Notes under the pieces: generated by a model
The model's input: the letters and a program-made list of their open reading frames with translations, nothing else
Told to the model about the DNA's origin: nothing
Databases searched by the model: none
Program-made: the position numbers and the translations under genes
Assembly: GCF_013375035.1 (NCBI RefSeq)
Contig: NZ_CP056032.1
Location: 1,844,001-1,908,000 of the forward strand
Direction: 5' to 3'
Source of the DNA: Spirosoma sp. KUDC1026
Lineage (GTDB): Bacteria > Bacteroidota > Bacteroidia > Cytophagales > Spirosomataceae
DNA length: 64,000 bases
In this document: one piece after another, positions 1 through 9,255 of the stretch
Layout of the letters: every line of letters begins with the position of its first letter
Numbering within the stretch: the first letter of the stretch is position 1

Positions 1-2340
1 CGCAGTCTAGGACAGTATGACAACTTCAATAACGATGTAACGAGTACGAAAGGACTGCTTCGCCTGGATTACAACATTAATGACCGTCATAAGTTATCCG
101 TTCGTTATTCGCATCACGACTCACAGTCGGGTCAGCGGATTAGCGACAGTAATAGTAGTAACACGGCCGGTAACGGTAACCGTACAAACCGGGTAGAAGC
201 TATTTCGCCTGAAAATACGGGTTATCTGATTGCAGATAACACCCGGTCAATTGCGGCTGAGCTGACATCGAACTTCGGGAGTAAGTTTTCTAATGACCTG
301 ATCGTTACCTATAATAAGCAGATTGAAGACCGGACATATAAAACTGATCTGTTCCCAACGATTGACATTCTGCAAAATGGTAGCACCTACACTTCTATTG
401 GTTTCGACCCCTTCACACCTAATAACAAGCTGAACTATTCAACATTCAACATCACGGATAACTTTAGCTATTTTGCTGGAAAGCACACGTTGACTGCTGG
501 ATTAGTTTATGAGCACTTCACATCGAACAACGTGTTCTTCCCGTCTTCGAATGGGGTATATGTGTATAACTCGATCGCTGACTTCAAGGCTGCCGCTTTA
601 GCGTCGATTACTAATCCAACTAGTACGACTTCGCCCGTTACGGTCGCTCGCTACAATCTACGTTACTCACTGATTCCAGGTGGTGGCGAACCGCTGCAAC
701 GTCTGGATCGTGATCTTTACAGTGCTTACATCCAGGATGAATTTCAAGCGTCGCCGAATTTCAAACTGACTTTAGGTCTTCGTGGGGACGTTTTTGCCTA
801 TGACAATTCAAACGCTGAAGCGTTCAACAACCCACGTGTTGCTGCATTAACGTTTAAGGATGAGAACGGACAGGATTATAAAGTAACAACCGGTACTTTC
901 CCCAAAGCTAGACTACTATTCTCTCCACGCGTTGGCTTTAACTGGGATGTTAGAGGAGACAAGACTACCCAGATTCGTGGTGGATCAGGTCTATTCGTAT
1001 CTCGTATTCCCGAAGTACTTATATCGAACCAATTGGGTAACAATGGTGTAAATACAGCTGTATTTAACCTTACTAACTCTCGTGTACCTTTTGTTACAGA
1101 TCCAAGCAAATTGCCTGCTGGCATTCTGCCTGCGGCTACTGATCCTTCTAGCTTAACAGGTTATGCAGTTAATGCCTCAGACCAGAATTTGAAATACCCT
1201 CAGATCTGGAAAACAAACATCGCTGTTGACCATAAACTGCCATGGGGATTAGTTGGTACTGTAGAATTCGTATATAACAAGACAATAAACGCACTACGGT
1301 ATATAGACGCCAACCTTAGGGGGCCAGATCGGGCATTTACAGGTCCTGATACCCGTCCTCGTTTTCCTGCTTCCGGGGTTGCTACAAATGCTGTTAACAC
1401 GGCTCGTTATTATAACCCAACAATTGGTAACGTCTTTGTCTTGAAAAATACGAAACAAGGTGATTCGTACATCGCGACGGCTAAACTGGAAAAAACAGCG
1501 TCTCGTGGCTTTGGTGGATTTGTATCGTACACGTACGGACAAGCAAGAGATGTCGCTTTTGTAGGTAGTACCGTACAAGCTAACGTACCAACAACGATCG
1601 GACAGAATTACCTGCCATTGGCATACTCTGATAACGATCTGCGCCATCGGATTGTAGGTTTAGCGAACTATCGCCTAAACTACGGTGGTAAAGTGGGTGG
1701 ATCGTCAACGTTCTCGCTTGGCTTAGTCTCGAACAGCGGTGCTAAAATTTCGTACACGTTCAACCAGGATCTGAACGGTGACGGTCAAACAACGAATGAC
1801 CTGATTTACGTACCGAACAGAGCATCAGATCTAACGTTTGTGCCACTAGTTGTTACAACAACTGGTACGACCACAACACCTGCGTCGTCAGTAACTTACT
1901 CGCCAGAGCAACAACAAGCTGCTTTTGATGCTTTCGTTGAAGGTAACAGCTACCTGAAGAACCGTCGCGGTCAATATGTTGAACGGAACGGTGCTCAGTA
2001 TCCTTGGTTGACCCGTCTTGACTTTACGTTCATTCAGGAATTTTACGTATCTGTTGGTTCGAAAGGCAAACGGAACACAATCCAGCTCCGGGCTGATATC
2101 CTGAACGTAGGGAACTTGCTAAACAGTTCGTGGGGGGTTGGTAATCAGGCAACTACGTTTAGTCCACTTGCTTTTGCTGGACTTAACTCTGCAGGCGTTC
2201 CAACTTACCGGTTGGCTACGCAGCAGGTTACGGAGAACGGCCAGAGCAGAACGATTCTGTTACGTGATTCTTTCACGCCTAACATTAACGTCAACGCTGT
2301 TTGGCAGGGCCAGCTTGGTCTCCGTTACATCTTCAACTAA
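1..2340 (+). CDS. TonB-dependent receptor, Oar-like (3' part, start off the left edge)
   Basis: The frame is open from base 1, so signal peptide, carboxypeptidase-like domain and plug lie outside the window; 779 residues remain. They show outer-membrane beta-barrel character: many Asn, Thr and Tyr, alternating strands, long loops, and the C-terminal end LGLRYIFN, an aromatic-rich last strand as barrel-assembly signals have. The long loops and the closing region resemble Oar-type receptors of Bacteroidota, which take up unknown substrates with TonB energy. The substrate cannot be read from the sequence. A terminator hairpin follows 24 bases after the stop, so the unit ends here. Receptor identity is secure; the Oar assignment is probable. 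Confidence 0.85.
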   Translation, partial: RSLGQYDNFNNDVTSTKGLLRLDYNINDRHKLSVRYSHHDSQSGQRISDSNSSNTAGNGNRTNRVEAISPENTGYLIADNTRSIAAELTSNFGSKFSNDLIVTYNKQIEDRTYKTDLFPTIDILQNGSTYTSIGFDPFTPNNKLNYSTFNITDNFSYFAGKHTLTAGLVYEHFTSNNVFFPSSNGVYVYNSIADFKAAALASITNPTSTTSPVTVARYNLRYSLIPGGGEPLQRLDRDLYSAYIQDEFQASPNFKLTLGLRGDVFAYDNSNAEAFNNPRVAALTFKDENGQDYKVTTGTFPKARLLFSPRVGFNWDVRGDKTTQIRGGSGLFVSRIPEVLISNQLGNNGVNTAVFNLTNSRVPFVTDPSKLPAGILPAATDPSSLTGYAVNASDQNLKYPQIWKTNIAVDHKLPWGLVGTVEFVYNKTINALRYIDANLRGPDRAFTGPDTRPRFPASGVATNAVNTARYYNPTIGNVFVLKNTKQGDSYIATAKLEKTASRGFGGFVSYTYGQARDVAFVGSTVQANVPTTIGQNYLPLAYSDNDLRHRIVGLANYRLNYGGKVGGSSTFSLGLVSNSGAKISYTFNQDLNGDGQTTNDLIYVPNRASDLTFVPLVVTTTGTTTTPASSVTYSPEQQQAAFDAFVEGNSYLKNRRGQYVERNGAQYPWLTRLDFTFIQEFYVSVGSKGKRNTIQLRADILNVGNLLNSSWGVGNQATTFSPLAFAGLNSAGVPTYRLATQQVTENGQSRTILLRDSFTPNINVNAVWQGQLGLRYIFN

Positions 2341-2363
2341 GTCAGCCTGACTTTGGAAATACG

Positions 2364-2394
2364 AAAAGCCTCGACCAGATTGGTTGGGGCTTTT
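2364..2394 (+). terminator. Rho-independent terminator of the TonB receptor gene
   Basis: AAAAGCC-TCGACCA pairs with TGGTTGGGGCTTTT through a 5-base loop, with G-U pairs in the middle, and ends in a short T run. It lies between the receptor stop and the next start at 2407. Confidence 0.75.
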
Positions 2395-2406
2395 GCGTTA
2401 TAAATT

Positions 2407-3264
2407 ATGAAACACCTCTTTCTACTTACCCTCTTGCTGACAGCTACGCTGGCTAGTACGGCCCAGTCTAAACGCTACGCAACTGCTACCGCCCTTGAAC
2501 AAACGCTGGGCTATCAGCCAGCGCGGGCTAAACCCCTGTTGCTAGCGCACCGGGGTGGGCCAGCCAGTGACGAAACTGAAAACAGCCTGGAAACCTTTCG
2601 GCACATGTACCAGCAGGTTCCGGAAGCGATCATTGAAATGGACGTTCGAATGACGGCTGATAGCGTACTGGTGCTGTTGCACGATGATGACATTGCCCGT
2701 ACGACAACAGGGCAGGGCTCACTGAAAAGTATGACCTGGGCTGAATTGAAGCAACTACAGCTACGTGATTTAGAGGGTAAGCCAACTAACCAACGAATGC
2801 CAATGTTTGACGATGTGCTGAAGTGGGGCGCTGGCAAAGTCGTGATGGCGATTGACGCCAAGCCCGGTACGGACCTGACAAAAATGATGAAACTAATCGA
2901 CCGGTCGGGCGCGTTGAACAGCGTCTTTATCATCTGCTACTCGGTCGCCGACGCCAGACAACTCCGGGAAACGTACCCTGATCTGTGGGTCGCGTTGGGA
3001 TTCGAACGCCCTGAGCAGATTGAAACAGTAGCCCAATCAATAAAACTGCACCACCTAATTGCACTGGCCTCACGGCAGGAGGCTGATTTTTACCGGCAGT
3101 TTCACGACAAAGGCATTGTTTGCACGGTAGGTACCTACGGACCCAAAAATCTGGATGAACAGCCCATGACGAGCGTTGCTGACGAGTATCGAAGCTATGT
3201 TAAAACGGGCGCTGATATCCTGACGACAGACCGACCCGCAGCCGTGAATTCGCTTTTTAAATGA
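2407..3264 (+). CDS. Glycerophosphodiester phosphodiesterase family protein, exported
   Basis: 285 residues. A signal peptide (residues 1-20, ending STAQ) precedes a GDPD TIM barrel. HRG (48-50), ENS (58-60), the metal pair E77/D79 in IIEMDVR and H92 give the catalytic histidines and metal ligands of the family, which splits glycerophosphodiesters into glycerol 3-phosphate and an alcohol. With the signal peptide the enzyme should act in the periplasm and may salvage phospholipid headgroups. It is a single gene between the receptor terminator and a convergent patatin gene 7 bases away. Family assignment is firm; substrate unknown. Confidence 0.9.
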   Translation: MKHLFLLTLLLTATLASTAQSKRYATATALEQTLGYQPARAKPLLLAHRGGPASDETENSLETFRHMYQQVPEAIIEMDVRMTADSVLVLLHDDDIARTTTGQGSLKSMTWAELKQLQLRDLEGKPTNQRMPMFDDVLKWGAGKVVMAIDAKPGTDLTKMMKLIDRSGALNSVFIICYSVADARQLRETYPDLWVALGFERPEQIETVAQSIKLHHLIALASRQEADFYRQFHDKGIVCTVGTYGPKNLDEQPMTSVADEYRSYVKTGADILTTDRPAAVNSLFK

Positions 3265-3271
3265 GCCTGGG

Positions 3272-4270
3272 CTAGGAAAGCGGTACGTCATTCTTTTTCG
3301 GACTGGTGGCTAGTCTGAGCAGTTCTGTCCCGGCCTGATACCCCGCCACGATCAGACGGCCGATGTCGTCAGAAGTGAATTTCATCAGGTTCAGCGAGAG
3401 CGGTTCGGTTGGGCGGATGATACGTAACGTCAACTGTCGTCCGTGGAGCTGCTCGCGTTCGGCGAAGCGCTCGGCCCAGGCAATGTCATTATTGACCAAC
3501 TGGTTTACCGTAATATCTTTCACGCGGTCCATCAGGTTAAGGAGATTGCGGTAATTGAACGACTCGTTGTAGATCTTTTTCGCGTGACAGGCTATACACG
3601 CAATCTCCGTGGCTCCGTCTTCAATGGCAACCCGCAACGGGGCTACTTCGCGTAAGCCACCGTCCAGAAAAGCCTTTCGATGATCGCCCCCAATCTGCAC
3701 CGCGGGCATCAGAAATGGGAGAGAGCTACTGGCATATATGTATTCCATAAAGTTGGGGTCGAAGGCATCGGCATAACGCATGTCGCCCCCAACGATGTCA
3801 ACCGCCCCGACTTTAATGGCCAGCGGTCCCGCCTTTAGTAAATCCAGGTCGACACAGCTTTGAATGAGCTTGCGAAGGGGCGTATTATCCAGCAGACCAT
3901 CGAACCGGCTGATGAGCGTGTTATAGCCCAGCCGGAAACGAGAGCGGATGATAGCCACATCGCTGGGCTGGGTAATGTTCCGAATCCAGAATTCGATCAA
4001 ACTCTTGCCGACTTTTTCCCAGTCGACCCGGCCCTGGTCGACCTGTTGCCGGGCAGCTTCGTTGGCAATGAACGTAGCGTTCAGGCTGCCTACCGAAATA
4101 CCGTACACCTGCTCCGGCACAAAGCCGGACTCGAAAAGCGCCATGACGGCCCCGGCCTGAAATGCCCCTTTCAACGAGCCACCACCCAGGACGAGCGCCT
4201 TAATGGGCGGTTTGGCAGGGGGAGGAACCGCCGAAGCGTCAGGAAGCGGGGGCGTCGGATTGCTGATCAT
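3272..4270 (-). CDS. Patatin-like phospholipase
   Basis: 332 residues from the ATG at 4270. The frame stays open to 4459, but those extra residues look unlike a domain, so the internal start before the Pro-rich segment is preferred. Patatin motifs are complete: oxyanion-hole GGG-x-x-KG (29-35), nucleophile Ser59 in GISVG (57-61), and Asp203 in DGG. Such Ser-Asp dyad enzymes hydrolyse acyl esters of phospholipids or lysophospholipids. No signal peptide is seen with this start, so a cytoplasmic or membrane-associated role is likely. It is divergent from the polyprenyl synthase gene and convergent with the GDPD gene. Confidence 0.88.
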   Translation of the reverse strand: MISNPTPPLPDASAVPPPAKPPIKALVLGGGSLKGAFQAGAVMALFESGFVPEQVYGISVGSLNATFIANEAARQQVDQGRVDWEKVGKSLIEFWIRNITQPSDVAIIRSRFRLGYNTLISRFDGLLDNTPLRKLIQSCVDLDLLKAGPLAIKVGAVDIVGGDMRYADAFDPNFMEYIYASSSLPFLMPAVQIGGDHRKAFLDGGLREVAPLRVAIEDGATEIACIACHAKKIYNESFNYRNLLNLMDRVKDITVNQLVNNDIAWAERFAEREQLHGRQLTLRIIRPTEPLSLNLMKFTSDDIGRLIVAGYQAGTELLRLATSPKKNDVPLS

Positions 4271-4493
4271 AAGACAAACTAGATAGAGGAACGGTGCGTA
4301 AGATGCTGATTTTTGGTAGAGAAACAAAGTAGACTGACGCCACGTCAAACCGGCTTTTGCGGACGGCTTTTTCGGCGTCTGCGCTTTACTTACTATACTT
4401 GCTGAAAAATTAGCCGTATTAACCCGGAACCCGGCCTGCATCAGCAAACCTGCAGGCATCCGATTGTTTACTTACAGCTGCTGCTTCCCCAAA

Positions 4494-5468
4494 ATGGCCC
4501 TTACCATCGCTGATATACAGGCACCGATTGCTGCTGAAATGAGTCAATTCGAGCAGAAGTTTCGGGGCATGATGAAAAGCGAAGTGATGCTCCTCGACCA
4601 GATCATGAACTACATCGTGAAACGGAAGGGGAAACAGCTGCGGCCCATGTTCGTTTTTCTGATGGCGGGCGTCTGCGGTCCCATCGACGAATCGACCTAT
4701 CGGGGGGCTTCGCTCATCGAACTGCTACACACGGCTACACTGGTTCACGACGACGTAGTAGATGACTCCAACTACCGGCGTGGATTTTTCTCGATTAACG
4801 CGCTCTGGAAAAATAAAGTAGCCGTCCTAGTCGGTGATTATCTGCTCTCGCGCGGGTTACTGCTTTCAGTCGACAATGGCGATTTTGATCTGCTGCAGAT
4901 TGTATCAACTGCCGTTCGGGAAATCAGCGAGGGTGAACTGCTGCAGATCGAGAAAGCGCGTCGGCTGGATATTAACGAAGAAGTTTACTACGAGATCATT
5001 CGCCAGAAAACAGCCTCGCTTATTGCGGCCTGCTGTGCTGTGGGAGCCCGTTCGGTCGGACGCGATCCTGAGACAGTAGAGAAAGCCCGGTTGTTCGGCG
5101 AGAAAGTAGGCATCGCTTTTCAGATCAAAGACGATCTGTTCGATTATGGCACCGCCGAAGTGGGTAAACCACTGGGTATCGACATCAAGGAGAAAAAGAT
5201 GACGTTGCCTCTGATCTATGCGCTGAACCAGACTGGTTTTTTTGAAAAGCGCCGAATCATTAATCTGATCAAAAACGAAAGCGACAATCCCCGAAAAGTG
5301 GACGAGGTTATTACGTTCGTCAAGAATTCGGGCGGCATCCAGTACGCCACCGAAGCCATGAATCGCTACGTGGCTGAAGCCCAGACGCTGCTTAACTCTT
5401 TTCCCGACTCGCGTTACCGACAGTCACTGCACCAACTCGTTCAGTACACCATCGAACGGAGCAAGTAA
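4494..5468 (+). CDS. Trans-polyprenyl diphosphate synthase (IspB/octaprenyl type)
   Basis: 324 residues from the ATG at 4494; a TTG 30 bases upstream is in frame but adds nothing conserved. All hallmarks are present: KGKQLRP (45-51), first aspartate-rich motif DDVVD (86-90) after LLHTATLVH, and second motif DDLFD (213-217). The enzyme adds isopentenyl units to an allylic diphosphate to make the side chain of a quinone, menaquinone in this phylum. Chain length cannot be fixed from sequence, so octaprenyl versus heptaprenyl is open. It stands alone, divergent from the patatin gene. Confidence 0.92.
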   Translation: MALTIADIQAPIAAEMSQFEQKFRGMMKSEVMLLDQIMNYIVKRKGKQLRPMFVFLMAGVCGPIDESTYRGASLIELLHTATLVHDDVVDDSNYRRGFFSINALWKNKVAVLVGDYLLSRGLLLSVDNGDFDLLQIVSTAVREISEGELLQIEKARRLDINEEVYYEIIRQKTASLIAACCAVGARSVGRDPETVEKARLFGEKVGIAFQIKDDLFDYGTAEVGKPLGIDIKEKKMTLPLIYALNQTGFFEKRRIINLIKNESDNPRKVDEVITFVKNSGGIQYATEAMNRYVAEAQTLLNSFPDSRYRQSLHQLVQYTIERSK

Positions 5469-5618
5469 ACCATGCCGCCGGAGCAGACCTGCGCTTCGTA
5501 ACATTCGTCATTCGAGCACGTATCAGTTGGCTACTCCAACCGGGAGCTAAACCCTGATTGTCGTAATTCGGTTATGCAGTCTGAGACAAAATGCTCAGAG
5601 GTAGGCATAAACAACGTT

Positions 5619-6014
5619 ATGATGATGAACGAAAAAAAAGTAAAAACAATCGCGCGGTTTCTGTTAGGAGCTAATCTGATATTTGCTGGTGTCAGCCACC
5701 TGACCTTTGCCCGCAAAGATTTCCGGGCGCAGGTGCCCGATTGGGTGCCTCTGAAAGTCGACGATACGGTGATTTATTCGGGACTGGCGGAGATTGCGCT
5801 AGGCAGCAGCCTGGTGTTAACCAACGAAAAACACCAGGAGACGGTCGGAAAAGTAGCGGCTTCGTTCTTTGCGGCTGTTTTCCCCGGCAACATTTCGCAG
5901 TACGTTCACAAACGGAGTGCCTTTGGCCTTGATTCGGACAGGAAGCGGTTTGTGCGGCTGCTTTTTCAGCCCGTGCTGATCTACTGGGCGCTGAAAAGTA
6001 CCGAAACGAAGTAA
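5619..6014 (+). CDS. DoxX-like small membrane protein
   Basis: 131 residues if translation begins at one of three consecutive ATGs (5619, 5622, 5625); an upstream ATG at 5574 only adds a polar tail. Four hydrophobic stretches can be seen: residues about 8-25 (RFLLGANLIFAGVSHL), the segment around GLAEIALGSSLVL, the one around VAASFFAAVFPGN, and a C-terminal one around LLFQPVLIYWAL. This matches the DoxX/DUF417-like four-helix membrane family, whose members occur in thiol or redox-stress contexts. Function here is unknown. No operon partner is evident. Confidence 0.75.
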   Translation: MMMNEKKVKTIARFLLGANLIFAGVSHLTFARKDFRAQVPDWVPLKVDDTVIYSGLAEIALGSSLVLTNEKHQETVGKVAASFFAAVFPGNISQYVHKRSAFGLDSDRKRFVRLLFQPVLIYWALKSTETK

Positions 6015-6085
6015 GCATCGCAGAGACTGAACAGGACCGCAAACGGGCGGACGATGCAGAATGATGAACTTCAGGGAAGGGTCAC

Positions 6086-6093
6086 TACCTTTG
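6086..6093 (+). promoter_or_regulatory. Bacteroidota-type -7 box before the PafA-like gene
   Basis: TACCTTTG matches TAnnTTTG exactly, 36 bases before the start codon at 6129. No convincing -33 element was found, so this is tentative. Confidence 0.45.
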
Positions 6094-6128
6094 CACAGTG
6101 ATTTTCTAACTAAGCTCCTGTTTCCTAC

Positions 6129-7799
6129 ATGCGTCTGTCCGTTCTTTGCCTGCTGCTTCTGGCAACAAGCGCCCTGGCTCAATCCCCTAAATCGACCCGG
6201 TCTACTCCTAAACAGCTCGCTACGGCAACGAAAGGCGCTAAACATCCGAAGCTGGTTGTCGGAATCGTGGTCGACCAGATGCGGTACGATTACTTACACC
6301 GCTACTACGATAAATTCGGCCCTAACGGCTTCCGCCGGATGCTGGACCAGGGCTTTAACGCCCGTAATAACCACTACCATTACGCAGCAACGTATACAGG
6401 TCCTGGCCACGCGGCTGTGTATACCGGCTCGGCCCCGGCCCTGAACGGTATTGTCGGCAATGATTTCTACGACCGTAAACTGGGTCGGTTGATGTACTGC
6501 GCGGAAGATACCACGGTGAAAACGGTGGGTAATACGGGTACCGCCGGTCTGATGTCGCCCCGGAATTTGCTGGTGACGACCATTGGCGATCAGCTCAAAC
6601 TTGCCACCGACGGTCGGTCGAAAGTGGTTGGGATTGCCCTGAAAGATCGGGGAGCAATCATGCCCGCCGGCCATGCCGCCGACGGTGCCTACTGGTTCGA
6701 CTCGAAAGACGGGAATTTTATTACCAGTACCTATTACCGGAAAGACCTGCCGCAGTGGGTGCAGGAGTTCAATGGCCGTAAACTACCGGAGCAGTTTATT
6801 ACCAAGAAGTGGGAGATGAGCCTTCCCGCCAATCAGTATGTTGAAAGTACGGTTGATGATGAACCGTATGAAGCAACGCTGCCCGGCGAAGCCAAGCCGG
6901 TTTTTCCGCACGAGTTCGTTGTGCAGACCGGTACGCCTAAGTACGAGCTGCTTCGCACCAGTCCCTTCGGTGATCAGATCACGAAAGACTTTGCTGTAGC
7001 CGCCCTGAAGGGCGAGAAATTAGGACAGCACGACGTAACGGATATGCTCTGCGTCAGTTTCTCATCCCCGGATTATATCGGCCATGCGTTCGGGACCCAC
7101 TCCATCGAAACGGAAGACAACTACCTGCGTCTGGATAAACAACTGGCTGAATTGTTTGCTGAGCTGGACGCCAGCGTGGGCAAAGGCCAATGGCTGGCCT
7201 TCCTGTCGGCCGACCACGGTGCCGCCGACGTACCAGGTTTTCTGAAAGAATACCGGATTCCGTCGGGGGTAAAGGGATACGGCGAAATCGGCGACTCGGT
7301 TAAAAACGCCCTTGAACGGACGTATGGCCCCGGAAAGTGGATGCTATCCTACTTCAATCAGCAGGTGTACCTGAATCACTCATTGCTGGCGCAGAAGAAG
7401 ATCCCGATCCAGCAGGTTTATGAATTACTGCAAAGCGTGCTGATGAAACAGCGGGGCATCGTTAACGTTGTGAATCTGCACGATTTGGGTTCAGAAGCCA
7501 TGCCCGAGATTCAGGCAAATATGTTCCGCAACGTTTATCATCCGAATCGGAGTGGCGACTTTTACGTCATGCTGGAAGCAGGCTGGTTCGAAGGTCGTAC
7601 CCGGGGAACGACCCACGGTACTACGTATTCGTACGATACCCACGTCCCATTCCTGATGTATGGCTGGGGGATTCAACCCGGGCAGCTCCTCCGCCGGACG
7701 CATATCCATGATATTGCGCCAACGGTCACGGCCCTACTGGGCATTCTGGAACCCAATGGCTGCGTAGGGAACCCCGTCCCGGAAGCGATTGCCAAGTAA
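6129..7799 (+). CDS. pafA: PafA-type alkaline phosphatase, secreted
   Basis: 556 residues with a signal peptide (1-18, ending ALAQ). It belongs to the alkaline phosphatase/nucleotide pyrophosphatase superfamily. Metal ligand D49 lies in VVDQMRYD; the nucleophile Thr90 lies in TGPGH; the LKDRGAI segment carries K172 and R174, matching the Lys/Arg pair that marks the PafA phosphate-monoesterase branch; SADHGA gives further metal ligands. PafA enzymes release inorganic phosphate from organic monoesters in the periplasm. It is followed at once by a 24-bp perfect hairpin shared with the convergent birA gene. The ORF shows no damage. Confidence 0.88.
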   Translation: MRLSVLCLLLLATSALAQSPKSTRSTPKQLATATKGAKHPKLVVGIVVDQMRYDYLHRYYDKFGPNGFRRMLDQGFNARNNHYHYAATYTGPGHAAVYTGSAPALNGIVGNDFYDRKLGRLMYCAEDTTVKTVGNTGTAGLMSPRNLLVTTIGDQLKLATDGRSKVVGIALKDRGAIMPAGHAADGAYWFDSKDGNFITSTYYRKDLPQWVQEFNGRKLPEQFITKKWEMSLPANQYVESTVDDEPYEATLPGEAKPVFPHEFVVQTGTPKYELLRTSPFGDQITKDFAVAALKGEKLGQHDVTDMLCVSFSSPDYIGHAFGTHSIETEDNYLRLDKQLAELFAELDASVGKGQWLAFLSADHGAADVPGFLKEYRIPSGVKGYGEIGDSVKNALERTYGPGKWMLSYFNQQVYLNHSLLAQKKIPIQQVYELLQSVLMKQRGIVNVVNLHDLGSEAMPEIQANMFRNVYHPNRSGDFYVMLEAGWFEGRTRGTTHGTTYSYDTHVPFLMYGWGIQPGQLLRRTHIHDIAPTVTALLGILEPNGCVGNPVPEAIAK

Positions 7800-7800
7800 G

Positions 7801-7851
7801 TGTAACGACACCTCCCACCAATGGCGGCCATTGGTGGGAGGTGTCGTTACA
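7801..7851. terminator. Long bidirectional terminator hairpin, 24-bp perfect stem
   Basis: Arms 7801-7824 and 7828-7851 are exact reverse complements with a 3-base loop (CGG). The hairpin lies between convergent pafA and birA genes and includes the birA stop codon (7847-7849), so it can end transcripts from both sides. Confidence 0.85.
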
Positions 7852-8626
7852 GAACAAACTGAACTTCTTTGAAGGCGTAGTAACGAACCGCAGCCCCTTC
7901 GGTTATGGCCAGTCGGCCTGCCTCATCGATACCCGTGATTGTCCCGTCGAATAATTCGCCCGCGCGGCTGAACGTATGCTGTTCCTGGTAGCGGAACAGC
8001 GTGTTCAGGTAAGCTGCTTTCAGCGTATCGCGCTGACCATGCTGTAATTGCAGATAACGTCGTTCCAGTGATTCGCACAGCGAACGCAGCAGACCCGGCA
8101 GGTGATAACTATCGGGTAGGGGAGATTCCTGCTGAAGAGAGGTAGCCGTAGTAAGCGGAAACTCGGTTTGATTGATATTCAGACCCATACCAATGATCGA
8201 CCAGGCAATACGGTACCCCTGAATACTGTTTTCAATAAGAATTCCCCCCAGTTTTTTGTTACCAACATACAGATCGTTAGGCCACTTAATACGCAGCGCA
8301 CTATCCAGCAGGGGCGACAGCGTGTCATAGATACCCAGAGAAACGGCCATATTCAGCCAGAACTGTTCGGAGGCTATCAGGAAAGAGGGGCGTAACAGCA
8401 GCGAAGCCATTAGATTCTGACCCGGCTGTGCTTCCCATATGGTACCACGCTGGCCCCGACCAGCCGTCTGGTAGTCGGTAATGACAAGGGTACCTTCATC
8501 GGGCAGTGTATCGCCCGCTGCTCCCTGGACAATCATTGCTGACGCTTCGTCGTTAGTTGACTGACAGCTTGGCAGATATTGTACTTTTTGGCCGACGAAA
8601 AGCGTTTTGGGATAGATTTTGTACAA
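7847..8626 (-). CDS. birA: Biotin--[acetyl-CoA-carboxylase] ligase, monofunctional
   Basis: 259 residues. It joins biotin to the biotin carboxyl carrier protein of acetyl-CoA carboxylase through biotinyl-AMP. Motifs: STNDEA (23-28), the biotinyl-AMP loop GRGQRG (56-61), and KWPND (114-118) with the active Lys114, then KKLGGILIE. No N-terminal DNA-binding domain is present, so it is not a repressor. Translation appears to start at TTG (8626): no in-frame ATG precedes it, and the first residues MYKIYPKTLFVGQKV fit the usual N-terminus of Bacteroidota homologues. It is divergent from rsfS, a common arrangement in this phylum. Confidence 0.92.
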   Translation of the reverse strand: MYKIYPKTLFVGQKVQYLPSCQSTNDEASAMIVQGAAGDTLPDEGTLVITDYQTAGRGQRGTIWEAQPGQNLMASLLLRPSFLIASEQFWLNMAVSLGIYDTLSPLLDSALRIKWPNDLYVGNKKLGGILIENSIQGYRIAWSIIGMGLNINQTEFPLTTATSLQQESPLPDSYHLPGLLRSLCESLERRYLQLQHGQRDTLKAAYLNTLFRYQEQHTFSRAGELFDGTITGIDEAGRLAITEGAAVRYYAFKEVQFVL

Positions 8627-8736
8627 AAGATTATGTAATTTAGTAGTAAGTTGTTAATGTATGGTGCTGTAGTTGTTCCTGACAACCCGGCAGAGTACCC
8701 GCTCGTTAACAAACCGTGCAATGTTAATCGGAAAGC

Positions 8737-9132
8737 ATGAGAATCAACAAAACCAGTGAATTTACCCCCGAGCAGATCCGTGACTTTATCGTTCGCGGTA
8801 TGCAGGAAAAAAAAGGCCAGGACATCGTCGTAATGGATCTACGGAAGGTTAGAAATGCCATCTGTGATTACTTTGTTCTTTGTTCAGGTAATTCTGATAC
8901 GCAGATTGATGCCATTTCGACATCTATCGAAGAAGAAGTTTACAAAGCCAGCAAGCAGGACCCGTGGCATAAAGAAGGAAAAATGAACCGGGAATGGATC
9001 TTGCTGGATTACGTAGATGTTGTTGCGCATGTATTCAAAAAAGACCGTCGTTCGTTCTATGATCTGGAACAGTTGTGGGGCGACGCCGAAATTCAGTTAA
9101 TTACCGAAGATTCGTTGTCGGCAGTTTCCTGA
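8737..9132 (+). CDS. rsfS: Ribosome silencing factor RsfS
   Basis: 131 residues of the RsfS/Iojap family. The core VVMDLRKVRNAICDYFVLCSG, then DTQIDAIS, KEGKMNREWILLDYVDVVAHVF and FYDLEQLWGDA are all present. RsfS binds ribosomal protein L14 and blocks joining of the subunits when nutrients run short. It is upstream of ftsH by 123 bases and divergent from birA; the birA / rsfS-ftsH block is widely conserved in Bacteroidota. Length is normal for the family and the ATG start fits. Confidence 0.93.
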   Translation: MRINKTSEFTPEQIRDFIVRGMQEKKGQDIVVMDLRKVRNAICDYFVLCSGNSDTQIDAISTSIEEEVYKASKQDPWHKEGKMNREWILLDYVDVVAHVFKKDRRSFYDLEQLWGDAEIQLITEDSLSAVS

Positions 9133-9255
9133 TAGCAAACAAATTTCCCACCGTCTGTGGGTTGTTTTAACCACTTATCCTAACGGTTTTACTGTAGAAA
9201 CATTCGTTTGTAAAACCGTGTTACCCTTGAAATCTGTTTTGTACAACCTGAGGAA

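Noticed and set aside
3860..4282. A 140-residue plus-strand frame inside the patatin gene
   Set aside because: It is antisense to a gene with complete patatin motifs, so it is a shadow.
8533..8721. A 62-residue minus-strand frame overlapping the birA start
   Set aside because: It overlaps birA in another frame and has no features.
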